Assembly (NCBI RefSeq): GCF_014805685.1
Contig: NC_060899.1
Coordinates: 7,546,290-7,610,289 of the forward strand
Source of the DNA: Silurus meridionalis
Lineage: Eukaryota; Chordata; Actinopteri; Siluriformes; Siluridae
Length of the DNA stretch: 64,000 nucleotides
Direction of reading: 5' to 3'
The position numbers and the translations under genes were made by a program. Under the pieces are notes generated by a model. It did not search any database. It saw only the letters and a program-made list of their open reading frames with translations, and had not been told where the DNA came from. Below are positions 10,706 to 25,000 of this stretch, piece after piece; position 1 is the stretch's first letter; each line of letters begins with the position of its first letter.

Positions 10706-13700
10706 GGCTTTCACCCCACCCTGGCCTGCCACAGGCCGAGACAACTGAGCAGGCCCAGGGAAGAGGAGCTTTAGGGCTCCCTCTAGGGGTGGATGAATGA
10801 AACACTTGAACACACAGAAGCCTTAATTGAAGCGCACAAATGCTTTTAAATGAGCCTGGAGAAAAGAAAACATTTATTTTCAAAAAGGAAGTAAAACATA
10901 AGAGAAAAAAAAATATCAGTGAGCTCTTATTTAGGGTGTTTCCATCTATATTTTAGTTTAAACCCTTGTCTCACAAATTCACAAATTACTAGCATCAACA
11001 GGCCTTTAAGGCATGGTACCGCATACTTTACAAAGTAATAATAATGAGTCAAAGAAAAGCATAGGATAATGTATGGAAAAAAGTTGAATTTTTTTAAGAC
11101 TCAGAGTAGTTTGAACTCATTAAGCTTTTGTTGTTTGCTTTTACAAATATGAGACTTAATTTATATTGTCTCCATTCTATTAAAGTCAGGTATCGTTTAA
11201 TCACCCCTTAAACTAAAACTGCCTTGGCAGCCAGGAGAGGAAAATTAATGGAGGAATGAAGTTGCATAAAAAAAAACCTCTTCTTTCACAGCCAAAAAGC
11301 AAATTCATAAAAAAATGATTCAAAACAAATTCCCCCATAAAAAAAGTTCCAGTTGTTTAGACTTTTTCCTCCCAGTACATTACATACTTGAACATTTACA
11401 AAACAAATTGCCCCATATAAACATGCACAATGTTTTAAAGGTATTTACTGAAAACACAGAGCAGAGCATGTGCGATTCATAAATGATATAAAAATCAAGA
11501 GATACAATAAAAGAAGGAATGCAATTTTAACAGTCCGGCCTATATACACTGTGACCATATAGAACAGAAGACAGATAAATGGATAATGTAAAATCCGTAC
11601 AGGTTTATGTTAGTCAAAGGAAGCACTTTGTTTACAGCAGAAGGCACTTGACCTTTTTTGGAAGTTCCCATGGTGACCCACTGACCCTCAGTTCCCTACT
11701 TCCTGAACCAATTTACCTTTTTTTCCCTCCTGCGTCGTAGCCAAGCTTAATACACACAGCCACATATTTAAAAGATTCTCTAGTATCTAAAGAAGGAGAA
11801 AGTGCTTCCTTATGGTTACACTTTTCCTTTCAGCACTAATTTTTAACATCTCTATGGCAGACGTTTTATTACCTCCACTTCCTGCCCACCTTATTTTAAA
11901 TATGTTTGTTAGAACACAAAAGATTTTAGGCAGGTTAATAGAGTTAAATGTTGAATGGTAATAATCACCCTGACATATGTGAATAGAAAAGAAGATAAAG
12001 GGAGGGAAAAAAATCTACAAGAGTATTTTTTGCAGTGTACGAAATACCACGTTAAAAAAAATTATAATAATTGCTTTTATTTTAGTAAAACATATTTTAG
12101 ATAGATGTATTAAAAATTTGCTGAATTTTTACAAAAAAAAAAAAAAATTTCAGGTTTACAATCTTGTGTAACCTTGGTCAAAAAATCTATGAAGTAAATG
12201 CTTTTCATTATAGTCTTCCCTGTATTATTGTTCTATTCTCTTTTTATTTGTATGTGGATTAAAGGATGATATTTTGACCCACATGTAATAGACTATTAGT
12301 AGAATAATCAAGTAGAATGAACTACTCTTTTAATTTTTAGTGTTGCTTAGAAAGGCCCATAATGTGACTCAAGTTTGATCCGAATGATTCTCTTTCAGTA
12401 TTGGAACAGACCTGACAAATGTCTGCGGTGTGTGGCTTGCATCCTGTGGTCCCTAGTTATACAATTTTCTTTTTTTTTTTTCTCAATTTCTGTCCCAGGA
12501 GGCAAGACCATAAATCAAACGTACTGCAAAATGATGTGCTAATAAATTTAGCAAAGAGAAAAAAAAACACATCAGCAACATACAAAATGACGTGCTAATA
12601 AATTTAGCAAAGAGAAAAAAAACACATCAGCAACATACAAAATGACCACGTCAAAGACAATTTTAGTGGCAAATTGATTCTTATAAACTGATGCTGATGA
12701 TGGTGCAGAGTTCTCCATCAACATAGTAGAGAAATCCACCTCAAATAAAAGTCTGTTACAAATAGGCAAAATTTCCCCCTCCCACAACCGTCTCTTACCT
12801 TGAACTAAATGTGAAATTCAACTTAAGAATGAAATTGCTCAAATGCGAGGCCACCCCGCCCCCTTAGAAAATGATTTTTATTTTTCATTTTTGAAGTTAT
12901 GCTGCTTTTAGCGCTATGGTTGGCAACAGTCATAGACCACTTCTGCAGAAATCCTTCTGTGGACACCTTTAAACTGAATACATGAACTCCATTGTCCATT
13001 TCTGTTCTTCTTTTACAGCTGCTTCTTTCATTCAAATGAACTTTTTTTTTTTTTATCAAAGCGTCTGAAGAAAGACAAAATACCCAGAAGTCACCAGACT
13101 GGTCTTTGACATTCAAAGCATGGGACAGTTGATTGGGATATTGCCTAGTCGTTTGTTGTCATATTATATATTATTTTCTGTTTGTTGAAACAGGACCTCA
13201 AAACAACACAACACATCACCTCATTTAATTTTATTATACATATATTTTTTTTTTCATACCAAAAACCTGGGGAGAAGAAACTTTATTTTTTTTGCACAAT
13301 TGCTAATAAAAGAGGAATATTAGGATTTAATTTTTTTTTTTTGGAATATACCATACAAAGGATCTGGTAGGTTGTGCATGTGCATTAGAATTTTGTTTAT
13401 TTACAAATGGATTGTGGGAAAGGAAAATTTTTAATAAAAAGTGTAATTTTCGTTTTAATTATTCCACATCCGGTCAAATAATTTTGGTGAAGGGAAGTAA
13501 AAAAAAATCCATTAGTTGACAGGCACTTTGAAATGTAAGGGTTTTTTTAAATAGAAATGTCCTAAAAGTCACATTAATATGTGTGAAAAGAAAGACAGGT
13601 GTAAACTGCACAAGCAGTATAAGTAATAGAGCTAAGCAAAGCAATTTTCTTTCTTTCTTTTTTTTTTTTTAAATAAAGAAAACTTATTTTAACAAAACAT

Positions 13701-15450
13701 GGAAAAAAATAAAAAATTAACAAGCTATTGGCAACTTGTGAGTTTGTCCTCCCCGGGTTTTCTGTGAGCTGATTTAAATTCTAGCACTTTTAAAAACTTT
13801 GAAAAGAGTATTTTTTTTTTTTCTTGAAATTTCAGCCTTATATGTTTGTTTGTCTTTTTTTGTTTTTTTGTACTTGACCTTGTACATGTATGTGCCATTA
13901 GTTGAATGTGTAGAATTTATTAATCTGTGTAATTTTTTTCCCTCCTCTTCCAAAGGAGTAACAGTATTTTTTGTTGTTGATAGAATTTCACTAATATTTG
14001 CTGCGTTTTGCCCCAGCTCTTCTTGCTTTGTGCATTTAAGCATTTGAGAAAACAGTATATGTGCTTGTACTTAGCTTACCTTCAAAAACCCTCGCTGTAA
14101 AAGTCAGTTTAACACAATTCAAAAGCTGCAACTTGCTATTTCTGTAACAGAAAAAGGAAAGAGATGAAGAACAAAGAAAAGCAATACAGCTTCCTGCCAC
14201 GATTAAAAAAAAAAAAAAAAGTACCAAAAAAAAAACCCCAACAACAAAACACCTAAATATTACAGAGCTGACAGGTATAACTGCGTTACTGCATCAAGTA
14301 AACTCTGTTCAATACTTTTTTTCGTTTAGGTTACGTTATAATATATAATAAGCAGAAGACGGGAAGAAACTCAGATGGGGGGAATTTGGGCAAAGATGGT
14401 GATTAGTTGAGTTCCTGTTAGAAGCGTCCACACAGTGCAGCATCCGTATCTGATTGTAAGTTGTGCTCGAGATTAAACAGCTTGGAATGGTGAAAGACAT
14501 TTCTTTTAGAATGTCATGCCTTAGTGCTCATTTAAAAAAAAATAAAATAAAAGAGCCTTTCGCCCACTGTGAACTTTTAGCCAGCAGCAAAATGGACTTT
14601 GGAAATACAAAAACAAAACGCTTCAAGGAGCGCCCCTTCTAGGCACCTGTGATGGTTCAGCATCTGCTGGTAGAGAGGAACAACATTTAAATTCTTTTTT
14701 TTTTTTTTTTTTTTTGCTAAAGGGAATGGTTATTTGATTTTTTTTTTTATTCTCTCTCTATAATCATATATCCCAACTACCTTTACGATTGATGGAAAAA
14801 AAAAAAAAAAAGTTGTGCTTTATCTCCATTGCACCTACTGGGGATGCACTTATCTTTATTCTCCCAACACGTGTAGGTGTCTAACCAAGCAATTAAAAAG
14901 ACATTGCAACGTAAAAATATCGTTTTTAATGATCTAAGGAGAAAAAAAACTTTGACTTAATCTGACTTGAGTAAAGAAATGCTTTGCTTTCTTGAAAGGA
15001 AAATGTGACATCAAATTGTAGTTTCATTTATTTTTAGCTTAATGTAAGTCTTGCATTCCAAGCTCTTTATGTATCTTGTTTAGCAACATAGTCCTCTTAT
15101 TTTTTTGTTTTTATTTTTTAAGTACTTGCTTATTACTACCACCCCTTGGAAAGGAAAAAAAAAGGAGTGAAAGAACAAAAATGGGACATTTTCATTCATC
15201 TTTACACTATTTTATATAGCATGGGATTTTTGTTTTATCAGCTACAGGGAGTATTGTATAAAAATTAAAAAAAAAAAAATATATGACAACCAGCCCACTT
15301 TGTATCAACTACAATCAGTTGCTGCAATGTAAAGAGACATATGTATATTGGTTGATCCAAAGAGATGACATTACAACAAAACCTATTTACTTATTGTACA
15401 GAGCATTGTACCTTTTTGACTTGTAATGTATGATGTTAAGTCATTAAAAA
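10706..15450 (+). other. plagl2: probable long 3'UTR of plagl2
   Basis: About 4.7 kb of AT-rich sequence follows the plagl2 stop with no recognisable exon on either strand and very few transposon fragments compared with the flanks. That is what a long conserved UTR looks like; mammalian PLAGL2 also has a multi-kilobase 3'UTR. It contains many U-runs and A-runs. The best candidate end is an ATTAAA-type signal at about 15442 followed by an A-run, but AATAAA-like strings are frequent in such DNA, so the end is a guess. Confidence 0.4.
12527..12650. repeat. tandem duplication of a 55-56 bp unit in the plagl2 3' region
   Basis: The unit beginning caaaatga(t/c)gtgctaat starts at 12527, again at 12583, and a partial third copy starts at 12638. 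The first two copies differ at one base plus the length of an A-run, so the duplication is recent. Confidence 0.85.
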
Positions 15451-15959
15451 AAAAAAAAAAAATTCTTCTTCCCCCGCCCCTGCCCTTTCTTTTCACTTCT
15501 TCCTGGGGTGATTTCCTGCTGGCTGTGGTGGGAAAGGGTGCTAGAATAAGCAACCTGGGTTATGGCTAAAAACTGCCATTCGCATACCATAGAGCTGAGG
15601 CAGGAAACCACACCGCTGCACACAAACAAAATGGAGAAGAAGAAAAAAGGAAAGAAAAAAAAAAATTGAAGGCAAAGTTCCAAGTGATAAAAAAGCAGAG
15701 CTCGGCTTTAAGGCCACGATACCTCAAAGCCTATAGTTACATGTCTCTTTTTAAGCCTGGCGTTCTCACAAATGCACAATCGAATAAAATAAGATTTTCA
15801 GTATATATATATATACTGTATATAAAATGGTGTATTTGGAGAAATTTTAGATTTTACAGTCTTTCTCTGTAATTTGCTGGTGTACAGATTTAATCACTGC
15901 TAAGGGAAAAGAAAAAAAAACATACAAAACTAAACTGCCAGAACAGAGCCAAAAGTAGT

Positions 15960-18900
15960 TCTACCTTTTTTTTTCTTCTTCTTCTATTCTTTTACAATTC
16001 GGACTGGAAGTTTTCCAAATTACAGACAAGTAAACGTTTTGATAGACTGCAATTTCGAGTGGCAATGTATCGGCACGTTTATTGTTTCATACATTACAGA
16101 CATTCGTTTTAAGGAAGGAGGGCCGTCAATTGGTTCTTTTATAAAATAAACATGCTTTTGACTTAAAACAAGAACATGAACCTTTACACACAGAGCTTTC
16201 ACAACAATACAAAGCGGCGTATTTACATCCACTGTAGATGTACGCGAAAACGCGCACGCTCGACAGGGCAAGAAAAAAGCACAACTGTAGAAAATATTTG
16301 TAATAACCCTTGAACCCTTTTTCAGGCAGGTAATAGTCTCGAAAGAACGTCTGCTAAGAGCAGCTTTCCAAATGAATACAGAATGTGTGGATAGTCAAAT
16401 AGCAGTGTGGGTGCAAATCGAATTCGCATAGGTATAAACGCACTGCTTGTAACTATGGCTACCTTTTTTTTTTTTACCTCAGAATACTGGTGGATCTCCA
16501 GAGGTACTGAGATCATCTCAGATCCCTTCATCGATTAGTCAGAGGTTCTAAACCAATACTTCTCCCTGTGATAGGTCAACATCAGCCTAAAGGTAAAGGA
16601 GATGGAGGTCACGCAGTACAGCATAATTACAAGCAGTTTGAATTTAATCTGGACTAAACATAGGGTTTTTACATTTTCTTTTAAATATATTTTTACTACC
16701 TTAAGGCAAATTGAAAGTTTTAATTGTATACAATCACAAAAAAAAAAACAAAAAAAAAAACAACATATGGACAAAAGTGGTACTAGTAGTAGTCCTCATA
16801 CAAATCAAGCAGACAGGGATTTATTTTCATTTTTTAAACTGCTACCTCTGAGGACCCAGTGGACTTCCTGCACTTCCGCTAGCCTCAACACACACTTCTG
16901 TTAGGTGTCGAGCGTTTCCGCTGGTCTGCTGTGGCTTTCTGCCTGCCTTCACTGCTCTAAAGAGAACATACACATGAACAAAGAATAAATGTCTACACCC
17001 TTCGATTTTACAATGGACCTTCGCATTGTTTTTCCCCTGTGTGAAATTATCCATATTGAACAGTTTGGATAGAAATCCATAAAGGGGACAAAATAAAAAC
17101 AATGCCGTGTCCACAGCAATGATATACAACCACAACGGAAAAAAACTATTTTCCATCAGTTAGATTTAGATATGCAGGTTTGGAGATTAGGAAAAATGTA
17201 GAGAAATGTGCTTTCTGAATATACCAGCTCCAGAACAAATATTTTCTTATATAGCATTAGAAGTGTCTGTGCTTGATCTTACACTGAAAATATGAGAAAT
17301 CTTTTCATTGTTAAGAAAACAATCATTTCTGTCCATACAAATCACCCATGACTATAACATGACAGTAATTAAGAAATAAATTGTGTATTTTGGATGGATA
17401 GGAGGAAAACTCTCTAAGAATTACATCTGCACCATTTGGAAGGCTTGACAGAATAACTTTCCTTTCATCTAATCCCAAACGTACATGCAATATATGAACA
17501 AAAGCACCAGGGCACCTGACAGTTCCAGGTATATGTGGTTCTACCACAAGCTGTTACCATAAAGTAGGAGGCATACCATTGTATAGAATCTCTTTGGATG
17601 TGGTAAATTTTCCCTTCATTTGAAACCCTGTGCACAAAGCAAGCTTCATGAAGACTTGGTTTACAGGGGGTTGAAGTGGAAGATCTTGAGTGGCCTGCTA
17701 AAGAGCCCAGCCCTCAACTTTATTCAACACTTTGGGATGAACTGTAATGTTGACCGCGCCCCAGGCCTCCTCACCCTACATCAGTACCTGACTTTATAAA
17801 CACCTTTGTGACTGAATGAGCACAAATGTCCACAAGCACAAAAATCTAGTAAACCATCCTCCCAAAAAAGGTTTAACAGCAAATGTGTAATGGGATGTTC
17901 AAAAAGCACATACCAATCTTATAATGTGTCCACAAATCTATTTCAATAAAGTGTCTGCTAGATGTGAATTTTTGGAACGTTTTGATTTAAAAATCTGGTT
18001 CTTTGGTGAAATTATATTAAAATTAGACATTGTTTTTCCCTACCTTTAATTAAAAAATAAAAACCATTAACCATTAATTAAAAAATAGAACCACAGTTCA
18101 AATCCTTGTAGCATGTAGTGAAATACATTTTTATGGTTTTATAATATAATGGAATTTTATGCTTAAATAAATCTTTTTCTAATGATTGATAAATTCCTCT
18201 CATATTCCCAGTGTGAGATTAACCAGAAAGATAATTTTTAAAAAACCTATCTGAACAGCCTTGCCAATACATTTGAAGTTGCCCAAGAGTACTTGTCCTA
18301 TGTAAAATTTTTAAAATTAACATCGACCAAGGCTTGGTAATATTTTAGAAATCATAACGGTACAGGGAAAACACCAGCATGACAAAATTGTGATTTTTAA
18401 TCTCATTTTCTTAGTGCCACATAACTTTAGCATCAGTTTAAACTCCTTCTTATGTCAGACTTCTGCCTTCAGTATGCTGTACACACACACGCGCGCGCAC
18501 ACACACAGCATCACAAATACCCAACCATCCATGGCTACATGTACGTCTGTACAACAATTGAGTGTTTAAACGAAATACTTTGGAGTAGGTCCAAATGACA
18601 TTATTAAGAATAGTTAAAAAATGACTATGGTCTGTAAAAGGATATACTATAAATCATGTTAACCACCTTCACTGTCTCACCAACATTCCAATGACAAAAA
18701 GAACAGACAAATAAAGCACATACTTTGGCCCACGTGATGTGTGCAACAAGGAAAGTCAGAATTAAATAAAAAAATAAAATAAAATAAAAGAATTTCAGAA
18801 TCCATAACAATGAAATCTCTGTTGCAGTGGAGGATCCGCTAACCATTCGGTGCACAAAACCACCTGTCTGTTTTCTCCTCCAGTCCACAGGGGGCGTAGC

Positions 18901-19036
18901 TGCACACAACCCACTTCGTGAGACTAGTTTCAGTGCTTGCTTGCCGAACCAGAAGGTAAAACAAACAAACAAAAAGAAAAGAAAATGCATAAAAGAGAAA
19001 AAAAAAAAGGGAAAAAAAATGAAGTAGGACTGCAGC
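15960..19036 (-). other. tm9sf4: probable 3'UTR and downstream flank of tm9sf4
   Basis: Sequence downstream of the tm9sf4 stop on the minus strand, without coding exons. A minus-strand AATAAA lies at 16078-16083, a reasonable distal poly(A) signal that would give a 3'UTR of about 3 kb; closer signals may be used instead. A Tc1-like fragment (17500-17945) lies inside, so the transcript may instead end before it. The gap to the proposed plagl2 3' end is only about 0.5 kb. Confidence 0.35.
17500..17945 (+). mobile_element. Tc1-like transposon remnant, 3' transposase and terminus
   Basis: Contains gaagatcttgagtggcctgc, caacactttgggatgaact and caggcctcctcaccctac, the decayed end of a Tc1-family transposase, then the terminal region caaatgtgtaatgggatg. 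It is related to the right arm of 2152-3272. Many indels; no reading frame left. Confidence 0.7.
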
Positions 19037-22000
19037 TCAGTCGATTTTGACGGCGGCGTATATTTTGCGTATGAACATGTAGGCTGCGTAGAAGCCGATC
19101 GTTCCTGTTAGAAGCCAGAAGGATAAAACCATCAGGGCTGTGTAGCCAAAATACAGCAAGGAGGGAATGAATTCCACAATGTCCAGCTGGAACAGAGGAA
19201 ATGATGACGTTAATTACAGACCTAATTCCTTAAAAACCTCTAGTATTTGGTTCAAATTGCACTTTTCTAATATTGTTGTAAGGCCAGAGCAATAAAAAGA
19301 ACTAGAAATCTACTTTCTCTTTCTATAGAACTAAGGCCATGTAAATACACATATGGTTTGGTTTAAGCAATTAACATTAAAACACACAAGGAAAGAAAGA
19401 GAGAGAGACTGTTATTTTCTCCATAAAAATGCATTACAGTCATTGTAGCTATAAATCCTGGCTGCTTAACAAAAATAAATCCTTTTTTTTTTTTTTTTAA
19501 ATATGCTGTTTTTTGTCTGCCAATTTAACTTTTTTGTACGTGGCTTTACAGCTGGTAACAATACTAAATGTTTGTATGCGGTAGTAGACGATGACATTTT
19601 CATGTTATGAGTATACATTGCTCAGACAGCGATAAGAACATTAAGTTACAGTGTTGTTACCTTATTAACAAAATAGAAAATGGCGTAGATGAGCACGTAA
19701 AAAGCAGAACCTCCAGACACTACGAAAGTCCTCCACCACCACCGGTAGTCCTGCCGGAAGAAAGTCGAAACAGATTTCAGCACCATTCTTACTGTAACCA
19801 TCAGATGGCATTTTAAACCATATTGCTACTAATGTTAGTTTAAATACTGGTAAACACCAAGTGTTTGACATCACGGTATACCTGAATGCACGATTTGGAA
19901 TAATGGATTCATTGTTATGAGGGCTGTCGAAATGAATGCGCTAACGCAAATTAATTTTAACTGCGCTAATTTGGTTAACGTGCCATTAATGCTCCATTTT
20001 TATTAAAAATGTAAATAAATGAACATAAAAGAGGCGAAATTAAAAACTTCGACGCAACACAAGATTATTCACCGTGTCCTTTCTTTACTTGGGAAAAAAA
20101 TCTAAACTCCGGCGAAAACTAATTTGTAATCACTAAACATTTGTTTTACTGACATTTGTGTTTTTGATTTATACAAAAGTTTCGTTTGGTGTCCTGATGA
20201 TTTGCGTACAGTAGAACCTTGGATTGAGAGTAGCGTGCTTTACGTATGCTTTGCAGGACGAGCTGAATTTTGTATTAAATTTCATCTTGTATTATGAGCG
20301 ATAACATCGAACGGCTCGCGCTCAACTGAGATGATGGTTCTCTCTCTCTCGCTGCGTAAAATAATTGGAGCTTAGCTCAGCTTCCTGCGTATTCGTCCTT
20401 ATTCGGCGTGTATCCCTTGTACAGGCAGCATTATATATGCTATGTGTTGTGACATAGTATTGTGTGTTCTCATGGAAGGAGACTTTCCTTCTAAGCACTA
20501 ACCCTCCTCCACCTCCTCCTCTCTCTCGTCACGACCTTTTTTCAAAGGTAAAGTGCAGGTTAATTTGTTTTATTTTTACTTTATATTGTGAACTAATTAA
20601 TGTTATTTGTGTCAGAGGAATTAGAGACAAATTCTTTTTACATAAAACACCATCAAAATGGTATCTTTTGAATACTATATGAATATTTTTGGGGCGTGTG
20701 GAACGGATGATCTGAGTTTACGCTTATCAGTGCGAATTTTCCCGAATTAAATGTTACTTTAAGACATTTAAAAAAATCTAAGTCAATAAAAATTGTGTTT
20801 ATGCTCTATGCTGAGTTTGGTTTCACTAATAATAAACATACACATGCATAAAGCCTATATTTGTCCATGACCATGTTGATTAGAGTATTAAGAACTTAAA
20901 ATTAATTAAAGGTACATTTAGACATTAGAATTGAAGGTACATTTAGACAGATTAAAATGTACGATTAATTGATAATATTTGATTAATTAAATATTTTAAT
21001 CGATTGACAGACCTTTAATAAAGTAATAAATTATGAATTATGTTTAAAATAAGTTGGCTAGTTTAAAGGTGTTAAACAGCTAAAACCTAATTTACTATTA
21101 GTTCGCAAAACCACACACCTCTGCGCAGAGCTGAAAATAGACCATGACAATGCTGATCTGAGAACAGGACACCACCAAGATGATGAAGACCAGGAAGAGG
21201 AAGCCAAACAAATAGTAAAACTGGTTCTCCCAGATGGCCTGGGTGGGGGAAAAAAAAAAAAAAAAAAAAAACACATTTCATTATAATGCTGAACTGTGAC
21301 ACACAACCATAGTAGACAGGTCTGAATCTTAAGGTTGATTTACCCCAAAGTTATTAACCAAGACAGTCAACATCAAGGAAACCATTTGTTTTTCAAGTGC
21401 TGTGCCAATTGTGAATGTGATTGATGAATAAATTACAAATTTACATTCAATAAGCAGAGAAGAATATAAAGGGCAATATTATAATTGTCCAGCATGTAAA
21501 CACATTTTAAGTAATTATCGCCTGTCCAATCTCACTTGTCCTCACCCTAAAATTTATTTACACAACGCTATCATAAGTGTGGTTGTAAAATCCTGTCTTG
21601 TAAATTAAAATGACAAGTACCGTAATTTCTGGACTATTAAACGCACCCAAATATAAGCCACACCCACTGAATTTGACACAGATTATTATTTTGAACATAA
21701 ATATGCCGCACCTGTCTATAAGCTGCAGGTGTCTACACTGAAACTAATGAACTTTACACAGGCTTTAACGAAAGACAGTGCCTGTTACATGGCTTGTATC
21801 TAAACAGTAGCCTACCAAGAACGCCATTGTTCACTGTCTTCCTCCTTCCTTTCACAACTATTTCTTGTTCAATTTTTTCTTTCGGCATCGTCGTGCGTTT
21901 AAAAATCACCACCGGTAAAGTTTTTCTCCCGATGCTGTGCAGCTCAGAACACAGGTGAAGTGCGTTTTTTCATGCCCGGTTGTTTTCAGCGTGACGAATG

Positions 22001-25000
22001 ATTCACAGTCCGAGTGAGCGGCAGGTCAAACGTCAGAGGAACATCATCCATATTTATGATGTGGTGTGGCCCGATTCAGTGGGAGCGCACCCGATTTAAT
22101 ACAAAGAATTTCATTGGTTCACCTGAACCCGTTCGGTAATTTCATTGGTCTAATGTTATGGGGCTCAGTTTTTTGGCTTGAAGCTTGTGAAACCGGGAAA
22201 ACCATAAATTAGCTGCTTCTTTGTTCAAGCCGCGGGGTTCAAAGGGTGGGAAAAAAGTAGCGGCTTATAGTCTGGAAAATACGGTACTGTCTCAGGAGAA
22301 CTCTAGGTTGGTCTATCTTGACTCAGATTCAAGCTATCATTCGGGTGTTACAGTTTGACAGTATGATAACTTAATAATCGCCTACAATACACCTTATGAA
22401 AACAAGTGATTATCATCTTTGCACAGCCTTGTACGGATCACGAAAATAGTACCAAATTCTCAAAATGTTACTTTTTAATAATTAATTTCTATATAAATCT
22501 GTATACTGTCAGTACAGTGGTCCCCCGGAGCATTACCCAATTCGCGGATTTTCGGAACTTGTTTAGAACGTAACCACCACAAGTTCCGAAAATCCGCGAA
22601 TTTTGGCGCAGGCCCTATGGTAGCTTAGTGAATTAGTCTAGACATTATGTCCCTTTAATACAATAACGTGTTTTAAAAGTTTGTATGAAAACATAGTTTA
22701 CAATGTTATTCCTAACGTTCGTGAACATTCGGTCCCGCTGTAGATTCCCTCGTATTTTAAGATAATCCGCAACTTGCTGTTAGTTACGTTCCAAATGAGA
22801 ACCCGCAAATTTTCCGAGCCGCGAATTATCGAGGGTTGACTGTAATTACTAGTATTATTATTCATTTTCAGATGGAAGTGTGTTACTGTGAGGTTATCAT
22901 ATTCTTCTGCACCACTGAAATAATAACTATAATGCCTTTATTACACAACTAGAGGATTGACAGTGCAGTCTGGATGCTCTAAGGAACTGGGTCTGCAGAG
23001 GAGTTTGGTATTAGTTAGGGCAATAAAAATAAAAAAAGATTATGTGTAAATATATTTTGTTATTTTGAATAATTGTGAAGTAACCATTAAGTAACCCAAG
23101 CATACTAACTATAAAACTGAAAACAAGCCTAATCTGCACTAATAATGAGGTATGTTGTTAAACTTAACCACTGTGAATACCATTATGGGCAAACATTCAG
23201 AGAGGAATTAAACAGAATTATATAATGCTCTCGTTTTATTTATTATTATTATTCTTTTTTGGAAGACATGTTCAAAACAGGTGAATGGAAACCATGGCCT
23301 TTTGCAAATCAAACTTACACTGAAGATGAAGAAGAGCTCAATAAACATTGCACCAAATGGGAGAATGCCAGCCATCAGGATTCTAAATGAAAGAAAGCAG
23401 ATCACAATATCAAAAAGAACACCAAGTTTAAAGCTTTTGGCAATTTGCAATAAACCGTTTCATGCTTAAAGTTAGCATTAAGCAGCTCTGATCAGCATGT
23501 ATGTGTAAGCTCTTGCAATAAACATGGGGAAGTGAGTATTAGAAAAGAAAGGTCAAACTTACCCTACAAACTTGTTCATATACCAGCGCTGCTCTGGCAC
23601 CTGGCGTGGGATCTGGTTGGTGCGTACCGGGTTGTCGTAGGGTTGTTTGCGGAAGCCGAAGTAGTAGCCCAAATAGACCAGAGGCATTGAGATGCCGAAC
23701 CACATACACAACAGCGCCAGCATTGTGGTGAACGGTACCTGAGACATGAGCGAAATCTCACTGCCTGTTCCAGCCACATAACATTTTCAAGAAATATTTG
23801 TAGTTAGTAATTCGAGGTATGAGAAGAAACTGAGATTGCACTTCTACTCACAGCCCCTGAGGAGTGCTCTCCCCAGATAAAACAGTTCAGCACAAAACAG
23901 ATTCCAAACACTACCGCAGGGTACAGGGTCGCGGTCTATAGGAAGCATAAAACACATGAAACAAATGATCAAGTTCCCCAAAAAGCATTATAGACCATAC
24001 TAAAGCTATTAAAATGTCTAATTTCAAAAAACAGGTAGTTTGGTTTCTATAAACAAAAGAACGACATGAAAATTCATATTTTATAACCTATTTGTCTCTG
24101 CTCGTCCATTTGTTAAAAGCGCTACACAAAATGAAACCGAAATGAATTGAACTGTCAAAAGGAATGGAGTAACCAATGTATTTCTAATTATAATCAAATG
24201 TAATCCTATAAGATGCATGGGTGAATGCATCTGTAGCTTAAGCATTTAGAGCAGTGTCTGCATGAATGGACAAATACACTGTATTTTCTCTACGTATAAA
24301 GCAGCAGATATGCGATCAGCACCGTTCACATACTCCATTGTGCATTTTTTGTACATTGGAAGAATCAAAAATGAGACATTGAGAGTTAGAACATTTCTGT
24401 TCGTTTGGTTTCAAAGTCAAACTGTAATGTGTCCATTTATCTTTACAACATTCTGTCCTGGGTAACGAATGTAATACGCTGCATCTCAAACTGAATCCCC
24501 TCAGTGTACTAATCTAGAAAAATTAAGATGACTGGTATTTAAAACAAAATCCTTATTAGATTTAAAAGGCCTTCAATTCGAAAAAATTCCTCTAAGCGCA
24601 AAAGACTTTATGGCTTTGCGATGCACCTCAATGCTGTAACTATTGTGTATGTTTCAGGAATCCATCGACTGCTTAACTACAAATGTTCTGGTATTTGAAT
24701 GAGCAAATCCCCACAGCCTAGTGGAAAGCGTTCCTAGGTTAGTGGTGGTTATTGCAAAGGTATGTTAAATACGGGCATGTATCAGTTGTCCACAAATTTA
24801 TTTCCATGTAGTGCATATCAGGCAATGTGCAATACAGATGAAATAAAAAAATCAGAATCATAGGCATGTGGAAACAGAAACAGAAAAAACAAAACACCAA
24901 AAATGCTTCTCAGGCTCAGTATATTCACATCTGATGTAGCAAAGAGATTACTTTTATAGATGAGTTAAAAACTAAATCAGGAGAGAAAAGGATATAATTC

